Shown here: positions 36,260-53,032 of the stretch, piece by piece
Layout: the number at the start of each line of letters is the position of its first letter
How positions within the stretch are numbered: the first letter of the stretch is position 1
Source of the DNA: Coenobita brevimanus
Lineage: Eukaryota > Arthropoda > Malacostraca > Decapoda > Coenobitidae
DNA: 64,000 bases
NCBI GenBank assembly: GCA_032717465.1
Contig: CM064667.1
Span: 3,209,895 to 3,273,894, forward strand
Reading direction: 5' to 3'
Translations under genes and position numbers: made by a program
The notes under the pieces: model-generated
The model's input: the letters and a program-made list of their open reading frames with translations, nothing else
Databases searched by the model: none
What the model was told of the DNA's origin: nothing

Positions 36260-37456
36260 ACACATATACACTCTGCTCGCTAATCCCTCGCTCTCCATCC
36301 TTTTCACATAGCGACACCACCTCAATGTATTTCTCCTAACGCTTTGTATCACATTCATATCCACGCCACAAAGCTCTTTCACTTCCTCATTTATCAATCT
36401 GTCTCTCCACACAACTCCACATGCTCCACTCAAATAACTCTTTTCCACTGCTGTCATTCTTGACTTGCGTCCCTCTAACAATGTCCAAGCTTCACTTCCA
36501 TACATTTGCATTGCTATCACAATACTATTATGTAACGACCTTTTTACTTCCATGATCACTTCCCTATTTCTTATCACTGCTTGCAGAGAACAAGATACAT
36601 TTCTTCCTTGTTGCACCTTTTCAAGCACTTCACCCTCCAAACTTCAGTCCTTACTCTTCGCACTGGACAAGTAATTAATGTACTCACATTGTCGATTTCC
36701 TATTCACCCCACCTCACTGTACATTCACTGACTTCATTTCTCTCTAAGACCATAACTTTACTCCTCCCTACGGTCAACGTTTGATTGCGTTTCTTAGACT
36801 CTCTCCCCAACTTATTCACCAAACCCTGCAGTTCCCCTTCGTCTTCGCATAACAGTATAGTATTATCTGCAAACAATAATACAGGAAGTTTTCCAACTCT
36901 ACCCTCTCTCATTAGGGCCACTCCAGTATCCAATGCCCAACCTTGTACCTCTTTTATAACACCATCCGTATACAGATTAAACAACCATGGAGACAGGACA
37001 CATCCTTGTTTCAATCAAACGTTCAGATAGAAAAATTCACTCAGCTCACTATCCACATGCATTGCGGGCTTAGACACAACCGTACGTAGTCTTCACGGCA
37101 TTCAGCAATTTCCCAGTTACTCCATATATTCTTAATATTTTCTATTTCCCTTCTGTATCCACTCTGTCACATGTTTTATCCAAATCCGTGAAGGCTGCAT
37201 AAAATTTCTTTCCCTTATCTAGAAACTTTTCCAGTAAAGACCTAAGAATGAACATCTGATCTACACAACGTCTTCCCTTCCTAAAACCTCCTATTTCTTC
37301 TCCAAGTAATTCCTCCGTTATTTCCCAAACTCTGTCAGTAAGTATCCTACCATAGACTTTTCCTATTACACTAAGAAGACAAATGCCCTTATGATTACCA
37401 CACACTTCTTTTTCCCCTTTTCCTTTGTACAAGGGGCATAATTATACCTGACTTCC

Positions 37457-37585
37457 AATATTGTGGGATCTCCTTCCTCCCAAGCCAATATTTCGGGACT
37501 CTACCTTCCTCCCAGGCCAATATTTCGGGACTCTACCTTCCTCCCAAGCCAATAATTCGGGACTCTACCTTCCTCCCAGGCCAAT
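37457..37585. repeat. 32-bp tandem repeat inside LINE-P (U3)
   Basis: About four tandem units of a 32-bp word built on CGGGACTCTACCTTCCTCCC and CCAATATTTC. The corresponding region of LINE-Q (near 42213-42245) has a single copy, so this is a local expansion within the former RT reading frame. Confidence 0.88.
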
Positions 37586-38817
37586 CTCCTCGTCGTCCAT
37601 ATCCATTCTACTACACTCTCTCCCCCATGCTTTAGCAATTCACAACACACTCCATCAGTTCCCGAGGCATTCCCTATTTTGACAATCTTCATTGTTTCCA
37701 CCGCTTCCATCCTACTGATTTCTTCCTCTCCTCTCACCTCCCTCCTTCTTCCAGCCATTCTCCAGCCACTTATACTCCCATTACTTTCGTTCTTTATGTT
37801 TAACAGTTCCTTAAAGTATTTTCTGCATCTGCTCACTTTTTCTCCCTTCTCCACAACCAATCTACCATTTTTATCATTCACTCCTCTACTAACTTCTTCA
37901 TTACCCTGTCTGACTCTCTTTACCTCCTTCCGGAACATTATCTTACATTCCCTTTAATTTACAATCGAATTTCTTCCAAATTCTTCATCCACTCTCTTCC
38001 TACTCTCTCTTACTAATCTTTTCATCTCTCTCTTCCTTTCTACATATAACTCTCTTCCATCTCTCAACTTTCTCTATCTCTTTGCTTCCCATCCACTCAC
38101 TATATGCTTTGTTCTTTTGCACCACAGCTTATCTCATCTGTTCATTCTACCATGCTGTTCCTTCCACCACCTTTTGTCTTCTCTTCACCTCACACACCAC
38201 CTTACATGCTGCACAAATATCTTCAGTGAAACTCTTGCACACACCTTCCACCTCGTCCATTAGCTACAAATCATATATGTCCAGTCTCTCCTCCACTGCT
38301 CTCTTATATTCTGCTTTAATTCCTTCCTCTTTTATTCTTTCTACCCTCTTTGCATGGACTACTTCTTCGTTTCCTTCTCTCCTTCTATTTCTCCGTTGCA
38401 TTTGAACCTTGACTTTCACCACCACCGTGCTGCTGACAGTATACTCTTGCATCCATTACACACCTTCTCATTCTGTCATCCACACACACATAATCAGTCG
38501 TTGCCTCCTGTTCATTCGGTTCACTACCCACCCTTCTCATCACTTGCCATGTATACCTGTGGATTATTTTGTTCCTAATGAGGGTATTGACTGTCACCAA
38601 CCTCCTCTCCACAGAGATGTCCACTACAGCACTGCCATTCTCATCCACCTCTGTAGGCACTCCCCACTCACTAACTACTCCATCCACCTTCACATTCCCT
38701 ACTTTTCCTTCGTATCTCCAATCAAAAATACCCTCTCATTCCTCTCAACTTTTTCTATGCACGCTTCCACATTTGCCCAGAACTTTTCTTTCTCTCTGGA
38801 GGCACCATCTTGAGTTT

Positions 38818-38819
<2 letters not shown>

Positions 38820-38896
<77 letters not shown>
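38820..38896. repeat. (AC)n tract inside LINE-P endonuclease (U3)
   Basis: A 77-bp AC tract. U3 retains about 80 bp of unique sequence to its right (about 38900-38975) that is missing from U1 and U4. Confidence 0.95.
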
Positions 38897-38899
<3 letters not shown>

Positions 38900-39245
38900 G
38901 CTCACGTTTCTATCCCCTCTTTTAATGTTATCTACACAATCCTCTAACTAAGTGAACCATACTCACTTATATTCTCCTGCCATCTCTTGCACACAACAAT
39001 ACATACACTTTCTTTGACCCTCTCATTCTCACCTACTGCTGCGGATAGATCCCATCCATACTCCCATTCTATCACACTCTCCCTTCACCATTTAGTCTCT
39101 GTTGATCCACATATGTCCTCTTTTGCACCATCAAACACCTGGATAGCCTCTCTCTTTCATCTTGTCATTCGCACCCTTTACGTTTCATGTTGCAGTCCAT
39201 ACCATGACCCTTGTTCTATCCTTGGTTGTCACCGAGACTTATGGT

Positions 39246-39461
39246 TTGCATGTGTAGTTAGTTGATTTCATGGGACGGGCATTAACTCTCAGCCAACCCA
39301 CTTGGTGGCACGTAGGGAACACGTGTTGGTTGATTATAAGGTTACCAACCAACGTATTAAATGATTTCCTGATTTGCAGGAAGTCATTAGGCTTGTCACT
39401 CAGTGTAGAATTACCCAAAATAGAGTGCCACTACACTAACAGACTGGATGATTAGGCCCCC
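39246..39461. other. LINE-P 5' flank (U3)
   Basis: A copy of 10426-10637 carrying the U2/U3-type variants. Confidence 0.6.
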
Positions 39462-39795
39462 ATCACCATGCCCCTGCCCTGCTCCTTCACCCAGCACCCT
39501 GCCTCTGCCATGTTCCTCCACCCAACACCCTGCCTCATCCCTGTTCCCCCACCCAATACCCTGCCTCTGCCCTGTTCCTCCACCCAGCACCCTGCCTCTG
39601 CCCTGTTCCTCCAACCTGCACTCTGCCTCTGCCCTGTTCCTCCACCCAGCACCCTGCCTCTGCCCTGTTCCTCCAACCAGCACCCTGCCACTGACATGTT
39701 CCTCCACCCAGCACCCTGCCTCTGCTCTGCTCCTCCAACCTGCACTCTGCCTCTGCCCTGTTCCTCCACCCAGTACCCTGTCCCTGCACTGCTCC
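39462..39795. repeat. 31-bp minisatellite, right array of U3 (about 10-11 units)
   Basis: The longest right array. Core and orientation are as elsewhere, and the tail follows (to about 39870). Confidence 0.94.
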
Positions 39796-40080
39796 ACACG
39801 GAGCTCCTTGCCTCCAGCCCTTCCCTCTTTCCTGTGGGCAAGGGCAGAGAGCATTTTATTTTTACTCTTGGATAACATTACTTAGGAAAGCTCTTTTTAT
39901 TATTGTTAATATAAAGGTTAATTGGACCTCCCCAAAGGTAAGAGTGTCTGATAACATGAATATCATCATGTGTATATAAAAACAAAGTTTATAATAAGTC
40001 AATGGGCTGAAAAGATTAAGCTGTATTGCTACTGGTCCAATAGATTCATGTGTAACTACCGCAACATCATTCAAGGATTG

Positions 40081-40138
<58 letters not shown>

Positions 40139-40559
40139 AGGAGTGTCCAACAACACTTACACGCCACTAACTGTCACTAACTCCTAACATTCTTGGTTAT
40201 GTCAATGTTGTCAATGATAGTCACAAACTAACTTTGAAGGCTATGCTGATACTGTAGTTATAAGTGGTAATAGTAATGTAAAATGTGAGGACCATGAAAA
40301 AGGATGTAAGAGGAATGGAGGAAAGAATAAGGAAATCTTAGGAGCTGGGGATGGGAAACATGTAAAACAAAAGTGAAATCAGTAACGAAGGAGAGAATAT
40401 AAGAAAGGAAAGGAAAAACTAAAGTGGTGAGGGAAGGAATGAAAGGTAACACAATGAGAGAATAGGAAGACGGATAAACAGAAACTGTTTTCCTGAAGTG
40501 AATACACTGGAATCAAAATTAACTTTTCAATCTCTTGAATAATACAGCCAGGATTTGAA
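39796..40559. other. Spacer with AC tract (U3)
   Basis: Equivalent of 10851-11644, with an AC tract at about 40084-40133. No gene is seen. Confidence 0.75.
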
Positions 40560-41520
40560 ACTGCCTCCTTATGAAATACTGTCCAGATGTATTACCACTT
40601 TCTTCATTACCACCACCAACCACTTCCTCCAGTGCTTCCCTCTCTCCGACTACTGACTTCCTCTTACCCTTCCGACACTGGTTTCCTTCTTCCTTCCACT
40701 CTGTTCCTTCTTATTCGCCTTCCCTTCCTCCATCGACTATCTCTTCCTTTCCTTCCTGCAGTGGTTCCCTCCCTCCCTCCACATTCCTTTTTCTTCCCTT
40801 CCAACACTTCTTCCCTCCTTCTCTTACTGTCTTCTTTCTTCCCTTCCTTCATTGCTTTTCTCTACACTTCCACTTTCACTTTTTCCTTTCCTACACTGCT
40901 TTTCCCATCCTTCCATTTTCTCTTTCCTTCCATTCTTGCAGTTTATTCCTCCTTTCTTTCACTTTTTACTTCTTTCCTCTGGTACCCTGTTTTCCTCCTT
41001 CCTACTCTTTTCTCACATCCTTCATCTTTTCTACTCTCTCTCTCTCGCTCTCTGTACTGCCTCGCTCCTTCTCTCGCTGTACTGCGTAGCTCCTTTTCTT
41101 CCTGTTCTGCCTCCCTCTTTCTATCCTTGTACTGCCTGCTTCATTCTTTCACTGTACTGCTTATCTTCCTCACTTCATGTAATGCCTGGATCTTTATCTC
41201 ACTGTACTGTCTCCCTCCGTCTCTCACTGTATTGTCACCTTCCTTCTCTTCCTGTGCTGTCTCATTCCTTCTCCCCATGTACTGCCTGCCTCCTTTTCTC
41301 CCTGTAGGCTACTGCCTCCCTTTTAACTCCTTGTCATGCCTCCTCGCTTCCATCTCTGTACTGCCGTCTTCCACTTTTCCCTCTCTTGCCTCCTTCCTTC
41401 CTTATGCTGCCTTCTTCCCTTCACCTTTTACCTCCATATTTTACTCCCTCTATTATCTCCGTTTTTCCTTCCCTGTGCTGCCTCCTTCCCTCCCTGTCTC
41501 TCTGTACTGCTTTCATTCCT
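40560..41520. repeat. Degenerate pyrimidine tandem repeat (U3)
   Basis: A copy of 11645-12560 in the version shared with U4, for example with an extra TTCCTTCCTTATGCTGCC word near 41395. Confidence 0.85.
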
Positions 41521-41724
41521 CACTCCCACGGTGTAATTCCTCTCTCCTTCCTGCGAGTAGGCCTACATCATTACTTCTTTCAATCCCTGACTTTGGTATT
41601 TGCCTCCTTTCCAGTATGACCTCCCTCCCCTTCTTCTGTGTCTTCTCCCGCCCGCTCCCCATTCCTTTTCTGTGAGCATTTCCCTTCACTGCTTCTGATA
41701 ACCCAGTGAGAGGTGCCTGACAGC

Positions 41725-43740
41725 CACTCACCATTGTGGGTAAACCCCTGTTTCACTCCAACATTCAAATAGAAATATTCACGCAATTCACCATCCACAT
41801 GCACTGCAATCTTAGCGCCCTCATATACAGTACTGTATACTCTTTATGACATTCAACAGCTTTCCATTTACTCCATATATTATATATAGTTAATATTTCC
41901 CATATTTCTTGTCTATCATTTCTGTCATAGTCTTTCTCCAAATCCATGAAGGCCCAGAAAACTTCTTTCCCTTTTGCAGAAACTTTTCCACTAAGAACTT
42001 TAGGATTAACCTCTTATACACACAACCTTATCCCTTCCTAAAATACTATTGTTTGTCTCCAACTGATTCCTCTGTTATTTCTCTAACTCTGTCAAAAATG
42101 TCCTACCATATACTGTTCCTATTACACTAAGAAGACAAATGCCCATATGATTATCACATACTTCTTTTTCTTCTTTTCCTTTATAAAGGGAAATAATTAT
42201 ACCTGACTTCCAACCCTCCGGGACTCTACATTCCTCCTAGGCCAATCTGCACATCTTTCATATCCACTCTACCAGTATCCCTCCTCTGCTTCCACATTTA
42301 AAGACACTTCATCAGTTCCTGGGGCTTGCCATGTTTTGACTTTCTTCATTGTTTCCACTACTTAAATCCTACTGATCTCTTCCTCCCTTCTCATCTCCCT
42401 CCTTCTCCCAGCCATTTCCCAGCCACTTATAGTAACAAGCCATTCATTCTTTATGTTTAGCAATTCCTTAAACTTTTCCATGCACTTGTTCACCTTTTCT
42501 TCCATCTCCTCTGGCAGTCTACCATTTTTATCTTTCTTTTCCCTACAACCTTTTTTAACACTTTCTACTTGTAACTCTTTACCTCCTTCCGGAACATTAT
42601 CTTTAATATCCTCCAATTTACACCCTGATTCCTTCCAAATTCCTCATCCAGTCTCTTTTTACTCTTTCCTATTAATCTTTTCATGTCTGTCTTCTTCTTC
42701 ACATATAACTCTCTGTTCCATCTATCAACGCACTCAACGCCTCTGCTTCCTATCACCTTACTATAATTATGCTTTCTTTTTTTGTACCACATCTTGTCTC
42801 ATATCTCCATTCTACCATGCTATTCTTTGCATCCCTTTTCGCCTTCTCATTAACCCACACACCTCCTCACATGCAGCACAGATTTCTTCAGTGATTCACT
42901 TGCACACTTCATCCACCTACCCCACCCGCAAAAAGAGAAATTTACTCAATCGTTCTTCCACTTCTCTCTTTTATCCCGCCTTTTTGGTCACGCACTTGCA
43001 ACATTTCTACCCTGTTGAAAGGACTACTTCCTACTGCCTTTCCCTCCTATTTATTTTTCGCATCTGTACCTTGATTTGAACCAGCATCAAGTGGTTGTTG
43101 GAAAGTCCACTCTTCCAACCTCTGTATACCTTCACATCCAGCGGACACCTTCTCATTTTCTCTTCCAAACACACATAATCAGTCATCGCTTTCTGTTCAT
43201 TCAGTTCACCACCACCCTTCTCATCACTCGCCATGTATATCTGTGGATCAATAGTGCCTAGAGAGGGTATTGGCTGTCACCAACCCTTTCTCGGCGCAAT
43301 GTCCATAGAGCACTGCCATTCTCATCCACTTCAGGCACATCCCATTCAACAACATCTTCATTCACCTTCATATCCACCATTTCTCAAATTTAAAAAATTC
43401 TCACTCCTCTCAAACTTTTCCATGCATGATTCCATTTTTGCCCAGAACTCTTTTCTCACTCTGCTTGCACGATCTTCCGTTTGAGCATACACACACAATC
43501 TCCCACGCCTGCATTCACAGTTTCAATCTTACTCACACAATCTTTTAACCAACTGGTCTATACTCTTTTCTCTTCTTCCATCTCTTGCACAGAACAGTAC
43601 ATACATCCTCTTTTGCCCTGTCATTCTCAACTAGTCCCTCACATATACCCAATCCAAACTCCAAATCTCTTACACTCTCACCCCTCCATTTGGTCTCACA
43701 CAATCCACATATGTCCATTGTTGCATCCTGAAGGGCCTGG

Positions 43741-43810
<70 letters not shown>
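41725..43810 (-). pseudogene. LINE-Q remnant spanning U3/U4
   Basis: Minus-strand LINE with the same blocks as the others: DICGLCETKW (near 43700), MTDYVCLEEKMRR, DVKVYRG and NNHLMLVQ (43234-43031), linker FKELLNIKNEW (near 42450), and MDLEKDYDRNDRQEIWEIL (about 41947-41890). It is truncated at RT motif B near 41755. The CT tract is fused to later pyrimidine sequence, so the endonuclease start is lost, as in U2. Confidence 0.78.
43745..43810. repeat. (CT)n tract CT1/CT2 fusion of U4
   Basis: A 66-bp CT tract joined to CCTCTCTTATTCC. This corresponds to sequence about 25 bp further right than the U2 junction, so the U2 and U4 deletions share the left tract but have different right ends, or the U4 end was trimmed later. 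Confidence 0.92.
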
Positions 43811-43814
<4 letters not shown>

Positions 43815-44383
43815 TCTTATTCCATCTCTCTCTGCCTCTCCCTCCCCTATCATATCTCATTGTGTCTCTCCCTCTCCTACTGCCATTCATTTTGCCTCTC
43901 CCTCCTCTACTGCCTCTCACTCTCTCTCTCTCTCGCTTTGCTACTCCCTCTCACTGCGCCTCTCCCTCTCATATCCATTCACAATCTGCCTCTCTCTCTG
44001 CTACTCCCTGTCACTCTCGCACTCCCTTACATATTGCCTTTCACTGTCCTACTCCCTCTTTAAGGCTCTCTCATGCTTCCTCTCCCCTTCCTCTCTTTTC
44101 CTGTCCCTTTCTTTCTCTCCCAGCATATCTTTCTCTTCTACCTTTTTCTCTCTCCAGCCCGTTTTCTTTCTCCTGGTCATCTCCCTCTCCCCATTGTTTT
44201 AAGCCTCTCTCCTTCTTCTCTTACTCCCTCTTTATCACACACTATACCGTCTCCCTATACCTTTACATGTATATCTGTCCAATGTTTGCCTATATGCTTT
44301 CCCTCTTGCTCTCCTGTTCCCTCCTCGTTTATCCCTCTACTTTACCACCGTCTCTTCCTTACTATTCCTTGTAACTCTCTTTC

Positions 44384-44452
<69 letters not shown>

Positions 44453-44775
44453 GTACTGCCTCGCTCTTTCTCCCCTTTTATCCTACTTCTTTCCTCTTTC
44501 TCTCCCTGTAATGCCAGCCTCCTTCTCTCATTGTACTTTCATTCTCTTTCCCTTCCGCTATTGTTCTCTCGCTTTTCCTCTTCCTCTCCTTCCCTGCCTG
44601 AGTAGTCTCACTCTACGGCTCTTCACTTACAATTACATTTACTTTTGTTCTCCCATTTGTACTACGTCTTGCTCTCTCATTCACCTTCCTTTGCTCATTC
44701 CCTCTCTTTTTCCCACTCCCATTACCACACCGTCCTCTGTGACACACTCCTATTCTCACTTGATCTACCATTACC
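43811..44775. repeat. Polypyrimidine block of U4
   Basis: Degenerate pyrimidine words and a CT tract at about 44391-44441. No gene is supported. Confidence 0.85.
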
Positions 44776-45110
44776 ACTCGCTCTGCCAATACCACTCACA
44801 TTGCCATGCCCTCTCCCCTACCATTACCACTCACACTGCCATGACCTCTCCCCTACCATTACCACTCAAACTGCCATGCCCTCTCCCCTTCCATTACCAC
44901 TCACACTGCCATGCCCTCTCCCCTACCATTACCACTCACACTGCCATGCCCTCTCCCCTACCATTACCACTCACACTGCCATTCCCTCTCCCCTACCATT
45001 ACCACTCACACTGCCATGCCCTCTCCCCTACCATTACCACTCACACTGCTATTCCTTCTCCAGTACCATTACCACTCACATTGTCATTTCCACTCCTTCA
45101 ACCATAACTG
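44776..45110. repeat. 35-bp minisatellite of U4 (about 9-10 units)
   Basis: The shortest surviving array of this type. Its right half resembles the U2 version (CCAGTACCATTACC variant). Confidence 0.94.
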
Positions 45111-45250
45111 CTCATACTCCCATTCCAACTAATTATGCTGGTACCACACACTCCCATTCTGTTTAGCTCTAAATGAAACTCACACTCCCTTTCCCACTTT
45201 CTCTTGTAGTTATCCCAGTCCCATTTCCTCTCGCTATTCCTATTCTATTC

Positions 45251-46005
<755 letters not shown>

Positions 46006-49000
46006 TTTTTTTTTTTTTTAAGCAAGGAAGAAGGATCAAAAGGCCAGCATTCCTCAAATTTTTCATAAAAAAAAAAAAGATAACAGAGAGCTACTGTAAA
46101 TTCAAGATCCGTTATTTTCGAGATGCCTGAGCACACTGCTTTTGAAAGACTGGAGATCATGGGCAGTAGGAAATACAGACAGAGGGAGACAATTCCATAG
46201 TTGGCATGCTGCGCAGTGGAAGGACTGGGAGTAACGATTAACTCTTGGATTAGAGAGTTGGAGAGAAAAGCGATGAGAGTTTGTTGGTTGACGTGTGCTT
46301 CGCCCCCGCCGTAGTTGTGGAGGGATGCAAGCAGACAGTTTGGAGGATCAGTGACCATAAAGGTAGTGACAGAAAGGAGATAAAGATGCGGCAGTGTGGC
46401 AGATAGACAGAGGTGGAAGGGAGCCAGTAAGAGGAGGAGAATTAATGAGACGGAAAGTATTTGACTCCACCTTGTTGAGAGGAGCTGTACTGTATGTGGG
46501 GAGCCTCCTCATACATGAGAGTTCTACACAGGGCAAATATAACCTGTGTATAAAACCAACAACTGTGCAAGGGTAACGAAGGCACAGGGTAGGCTAAGCA
46601 CACCTACTCTCCTGGAAGCAGATTTTACAAGACAGGTAATATGTTCTTTCCAAGATGGATCCCAAGTTAATGAAACCCCAATAATGTTTAAAGGTAATGC
46701 AGGATTGAGCTGGATATTGTTATGAATTAGAGAGTACTCCTGTGGAAGACTCTGGTCGATAGACGTAAGAACTGAGTTTTTGATTAAATAAAAATGACAA
46801 GATAACTTAAACTCCAATCAGAGATATGAGCTAAGTCAGACATAAGGTGTGCCTTAGCCTGATCCCTTGTTTGTTGAAGTGACTGCTAAAATGGACACTG
46901 CGGGAAGTAAATGGAAAGGTGGAGGTGGAGTCATCAGTGTATGAGTTGATGGGTTAGACGTGCAGCTTATAAAGTCAATGATGAATAAAATGAAGACAGT
47001 AGGTGATAGGTCAGAGCCCTGAGGAACAGCACTATTAATAGCTCCTGAAGAACGGTGGCCGTCTACAACAGCAGTTATAAAACGACCAGAAAGGAAGCTA
47101 GAGGTGAAGACACAGATAAGATAGAAACCATAAAAGAGCAGTCTGGAAAATATATATTTATACGACAATCAATCGAAAGCCTTTGAAGTGCAATGGCACA
47201 GCTTTTGCCAAAGACCCGAAAGGAGGATGACCAGGAGTCTGAAAGGTAAATGAGAAGATCGCCAGTGAAGCATCCCTGGCGGAACCCATACTGACGATCG
47301 AAAAGAATGTTGTGGTAAGATGATTTAATTTTTGTTTTGTTATGAAAAGAGTAAAAAAAAAATGTTAAAAGCCGGATGCTAAAGCAATTGGGCGATAGTC
47401 ACAGGGACGGGAATGGTCACCCTTCTTTGGGATAGGCTGAATGAGAGCAAACTTGTAGCAATAAGGAAAGGTACAAGTTGACAAACTTGAAATAGTTTAC
47501 ATATTCAGGCTGTAACCACAGAGGCACAGCTCTTGACGACAACAGGAGGGACCCCATCACGTCCATATGCCTCGCTAGTATTGAGGTCAGTGATGTCAGA
47601 AAATACATCAAAGGAAGAAATTTTTGTGTCAGCAATGAGGAAGTCAGAGGGGCAGGGGGAAGTGATGAAGGAACAGTACCGGCATCGTCTAAGGTCGAAT
47701 TGGAGGAGATAGTCTAACCGAAGAATTCTACTTGATCATTAGAAAAAATAGACATAGAGCCATCGTTGTGGAAAAGAGGAGGGAAGGATGATGAGGTAAA
47801 GTTAATAGAAAAGTTTTTGACAAGATGCCAGAAGGAGCGGGAAGAATTCGATTTGGAGAGTTGAGAGCATTTAATACAAATTAAATTATGTTTAGCAGCG
47901 AGAAGAACAAACTTAGCCCGATTCCTGACAGAAACATAAAGGAGATCAGCTTCAGGGGTGGGTTGGCTCTAGAACCTTTTGTAGGCCTTCTCCTTTTTGT
48001 GGACAGTATTAGAACAAGCGTGATTAAACCAATGTTTTTTGGCATTAGTCATAGGATACGAGAAAAGATTGTATGCTTTCATGCCAGAGAGAATACCCTC
48101 AGTAATGCGCAAGGCACACTCAGATACCTGTTGGCCATGAAAGCAATAATCATTTCTGGGAAAATCAAAGAAGTATGGTCTGAAGGCCTAACGATCTGCA
48201 GCTCCGAAGTGTCATAACTGACGCTTCTAGGGAATGTCCTTTTCGCTGTTCTGGAGTGATTGGTTAAAACGATAAGGTTGTGACTGCAGGAGCCCAACGG
48301 AGAGGAAAGATTAACAGCATCAGCAGGATGATTAGTTGTAAGGAAGGGGTTAAGAATGTTGGAACTCTCTCCAAGGTGGTCAGGGATATGGGTAGGGTGC
48401 TGTATAATCTACTCTAGGTCATTAAGGATTGAAATGACGTAGGCTTGCTCACCAGATGCATCAGCAAATGGAAAGGACACCCGAAGGTGGTGGTCAACAT
48501 TAAAATATCCTAGAATGGAGATTTCTAAGAAAGGAAAAATAGAGAGCGTGTATCATCTTAGAAGTAAGATAGCTGAAGAAATTTACATTGTCAGTGTAAT
48601 AAGGGGATAAGTAAACAGCACAGATAATTATTAGTCAAAGAATGAGGGGAAAGCCTAAGCCAGAGAGTAGAGAATCCAGAAGAATCATTTCCAGGAACAC
48701 GGAAGCAAGATGCATTGATGGGTACATATACACAACAGCCACCTTTGGCTTTGTAATGAGTATAGAGAACGTAGGAGGATTCAGAGAAGTGCTTGTGTGC
48801 AGTTGTCTCAGACAGTCCAGTTTCAATTAGCAAGAGAAGGTGAGGTTTAGAGGAGGAGAGGTGGTATTCAACAGGGAAAAAGTTAAAAGAAAGGTCACGG
48901 ATGATTCAGAAATGAAGAGGAAGTGAGTCAGACAGTGTTTCCAGGCATCTCGCTTGGCCGTCACCGGGAGAGGGGTGGATGGAAGGGGTTTTGATGCCCC

Positions 49001-49045
49001 TCCCTCCCCGGGGAACTTCGATGCTTGGTTATGAGACACCGTTTT
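46006..49045 (-). pseudogene. LINE-J, U4 copy (retains C-terminal segment)
   Basis: A minus-strand LINE like 3286-6150 but with 171 bp (46190-46360) that U1 and U3 lack. This segment encodes LINE C-terminal words (ANYGIVSLCLYFLLP context). EEP words LWLRLSPHSLT (near 48670) and RT words AVPQGSDLSP (near 47010) and SRRVGVLSLP (near 46600) are visible. The T14 run at 46006-46019 is the poly(A) end. It is frameshifted and not functional. Confidence 0.83.
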
Positions 49046-49162
49046 TATTTGAGGGGAGGTGAAATTTTGAATAGGAAGTGTAGTGTGTAACGTGAATGTA
49101 GTTTGGTGTTGACAGATAGAGGAACTTGTATTGGAGAGCATGCTGGCCTACTCTCTGAGTTT

Positions 49163-50832
<1,670 letters not shown>

Positions 50833-50917
<85 letters not shown>

Positions 50918-51135
50918 AGTATAAAGGGAAAGAACGATATATAAGAGAGTGACAGAGGGGGAAGGAAAAGGAGAGGGAGAAAGAAAGGGACAGAGGGGAG
51001 AGATATAGAGGGATAGAAAGAGGGTAGGTGAGAGAGAAACAGAGAGTAAGAGAGGGAGAATTAGAGGGAGAGGAATGTGAGAAGAGGGAGTTGATTAGGA
51101 GAGAAGCAAAGATGGAGACGGAGAAATAGAAAGGC

Positions 51136-51171
<36 letters not shown>

Positions 51172-51226
51172 GTCTGGGAGTCAGTGTCTGCTTGAGTCTG
51201 TGTCTATGTATGTGTCAGAGAAAGAG

Positions 51227-51297
<71 letters not shown>

Positions 51298-51298
51298 A
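50833..51298. repeat. Purine (AG)n block of U4
   Basis: AG tract 50833-50913, degenerate purine sequence, AG tract about 51138-51168, then a GATA tract (about 51226-51260) and AG. The arrangement matches U1 more closely than U3. Confidence 0.93.
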
Positions 51299-51365
51299 TT
51301 GTGTTGCTTCATGGACTGGTAATGTGGTGCTCATGTATACACTCGTGTGTAAATATGTACCTTGT

Positions 51366-51890
51366 CCTGCCCTGTTCCCCCCCCCCCCAGCACCCTGCCT
51401 CTGCCCTGTTCCCCCACCCAGCACCCTGCCTCTGCCCTGTTCCCCCACCCAGCACCCTGCCTCTGTCCTGTTCCCCCACCCAGCACCCTGTCTCTGGCCG
51501 GTTCCCCCACCCAGCACCCTGCCTCTGCCCTGTTCCCCCACCCAGCACCCTGTCTCTGCCCTGTTTCCCCACCCAGCACCCTGCCTCTGCCCTGTTCCCC
51601 CACCCAGCACCCTGCCTCTGCCCTGTTACTCCACACCCAACACCCTGCCTCCGCCCTATTCCTCCACACAGCACCCTTCCTCTGCGCTGTTCCCCCACCT
51701 AGCACCCTGCTTCTGCCCTGTTCCCCCACCCAGTCCTCTGCCTCTGCCCTGTTCCCCAGCCAGCACCCTGCTTCTGCCCTGTTCCCCAGCCAGCACCCTG
51801 CCTCTGCCCTGTTCACCCACCCAGTCCTCTGTCTCTGCCCTGTTCCCCAGCCAGCACCCTGCCTCTGCCCTGTTCCCCAACCAGCTCTGT
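51366..51890. repeat. 31-bp minisatellite, left array of U4 (about 17 units)
   Basis: Nearly the same order of unit variants as in U1, including TCCACACCCAACACC and the shortened CCCCAGCCAGC units. The tail follows to about 51964. Confidence 0.95.
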
Positions 51891-51964
51891 GCACTGATTC
51901 CCATAGAGCTCACTGCCTCCAGTCCTTACCTCTTTCCTGTGGACAAGGGCAGGGAACATTTTAT

Positions 51965-53032
<1,068 letters not shown>

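Larger units (their letters stand above)
36264..39245 (-). pseudogene. LINE-P, most complete copy (U3)
   Basis: A minus-strand LINE from about 39245 to 36264. It shows an EEP N-terminal part near 39150, then an AC tract and EEP C-terminal words HRYTWQVMRR, TTDYVCVDDRMRR and MDARVYC (38693-38450). A linker follows (38452-38264 and 37938-37501, FKELLNIKNES and GNASGTDGVCCELLK). The RT has GFRKGRRCVDQMFILR (near 37300), KQGCVLSPWLFNLYTDG (near 37010) and the catalytic box FADN in place of FADD (36862-36873). The LINE C-terminal region has YGSEAWTLLEGRKSRM and RRNTLRWCRYVKRMESEG (36640-36290). Several frame breaks are present. The copy retains the RT that U1 and U4 have lost. Confidence 0.85.

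Noticed and set aside
30676..39245. A complete, active LINE-P in U3
   Set aside because: It is interrupted by the LTR element, has FADN instead of FADD, an AC tract within the endonuclease, and several frame breaks.
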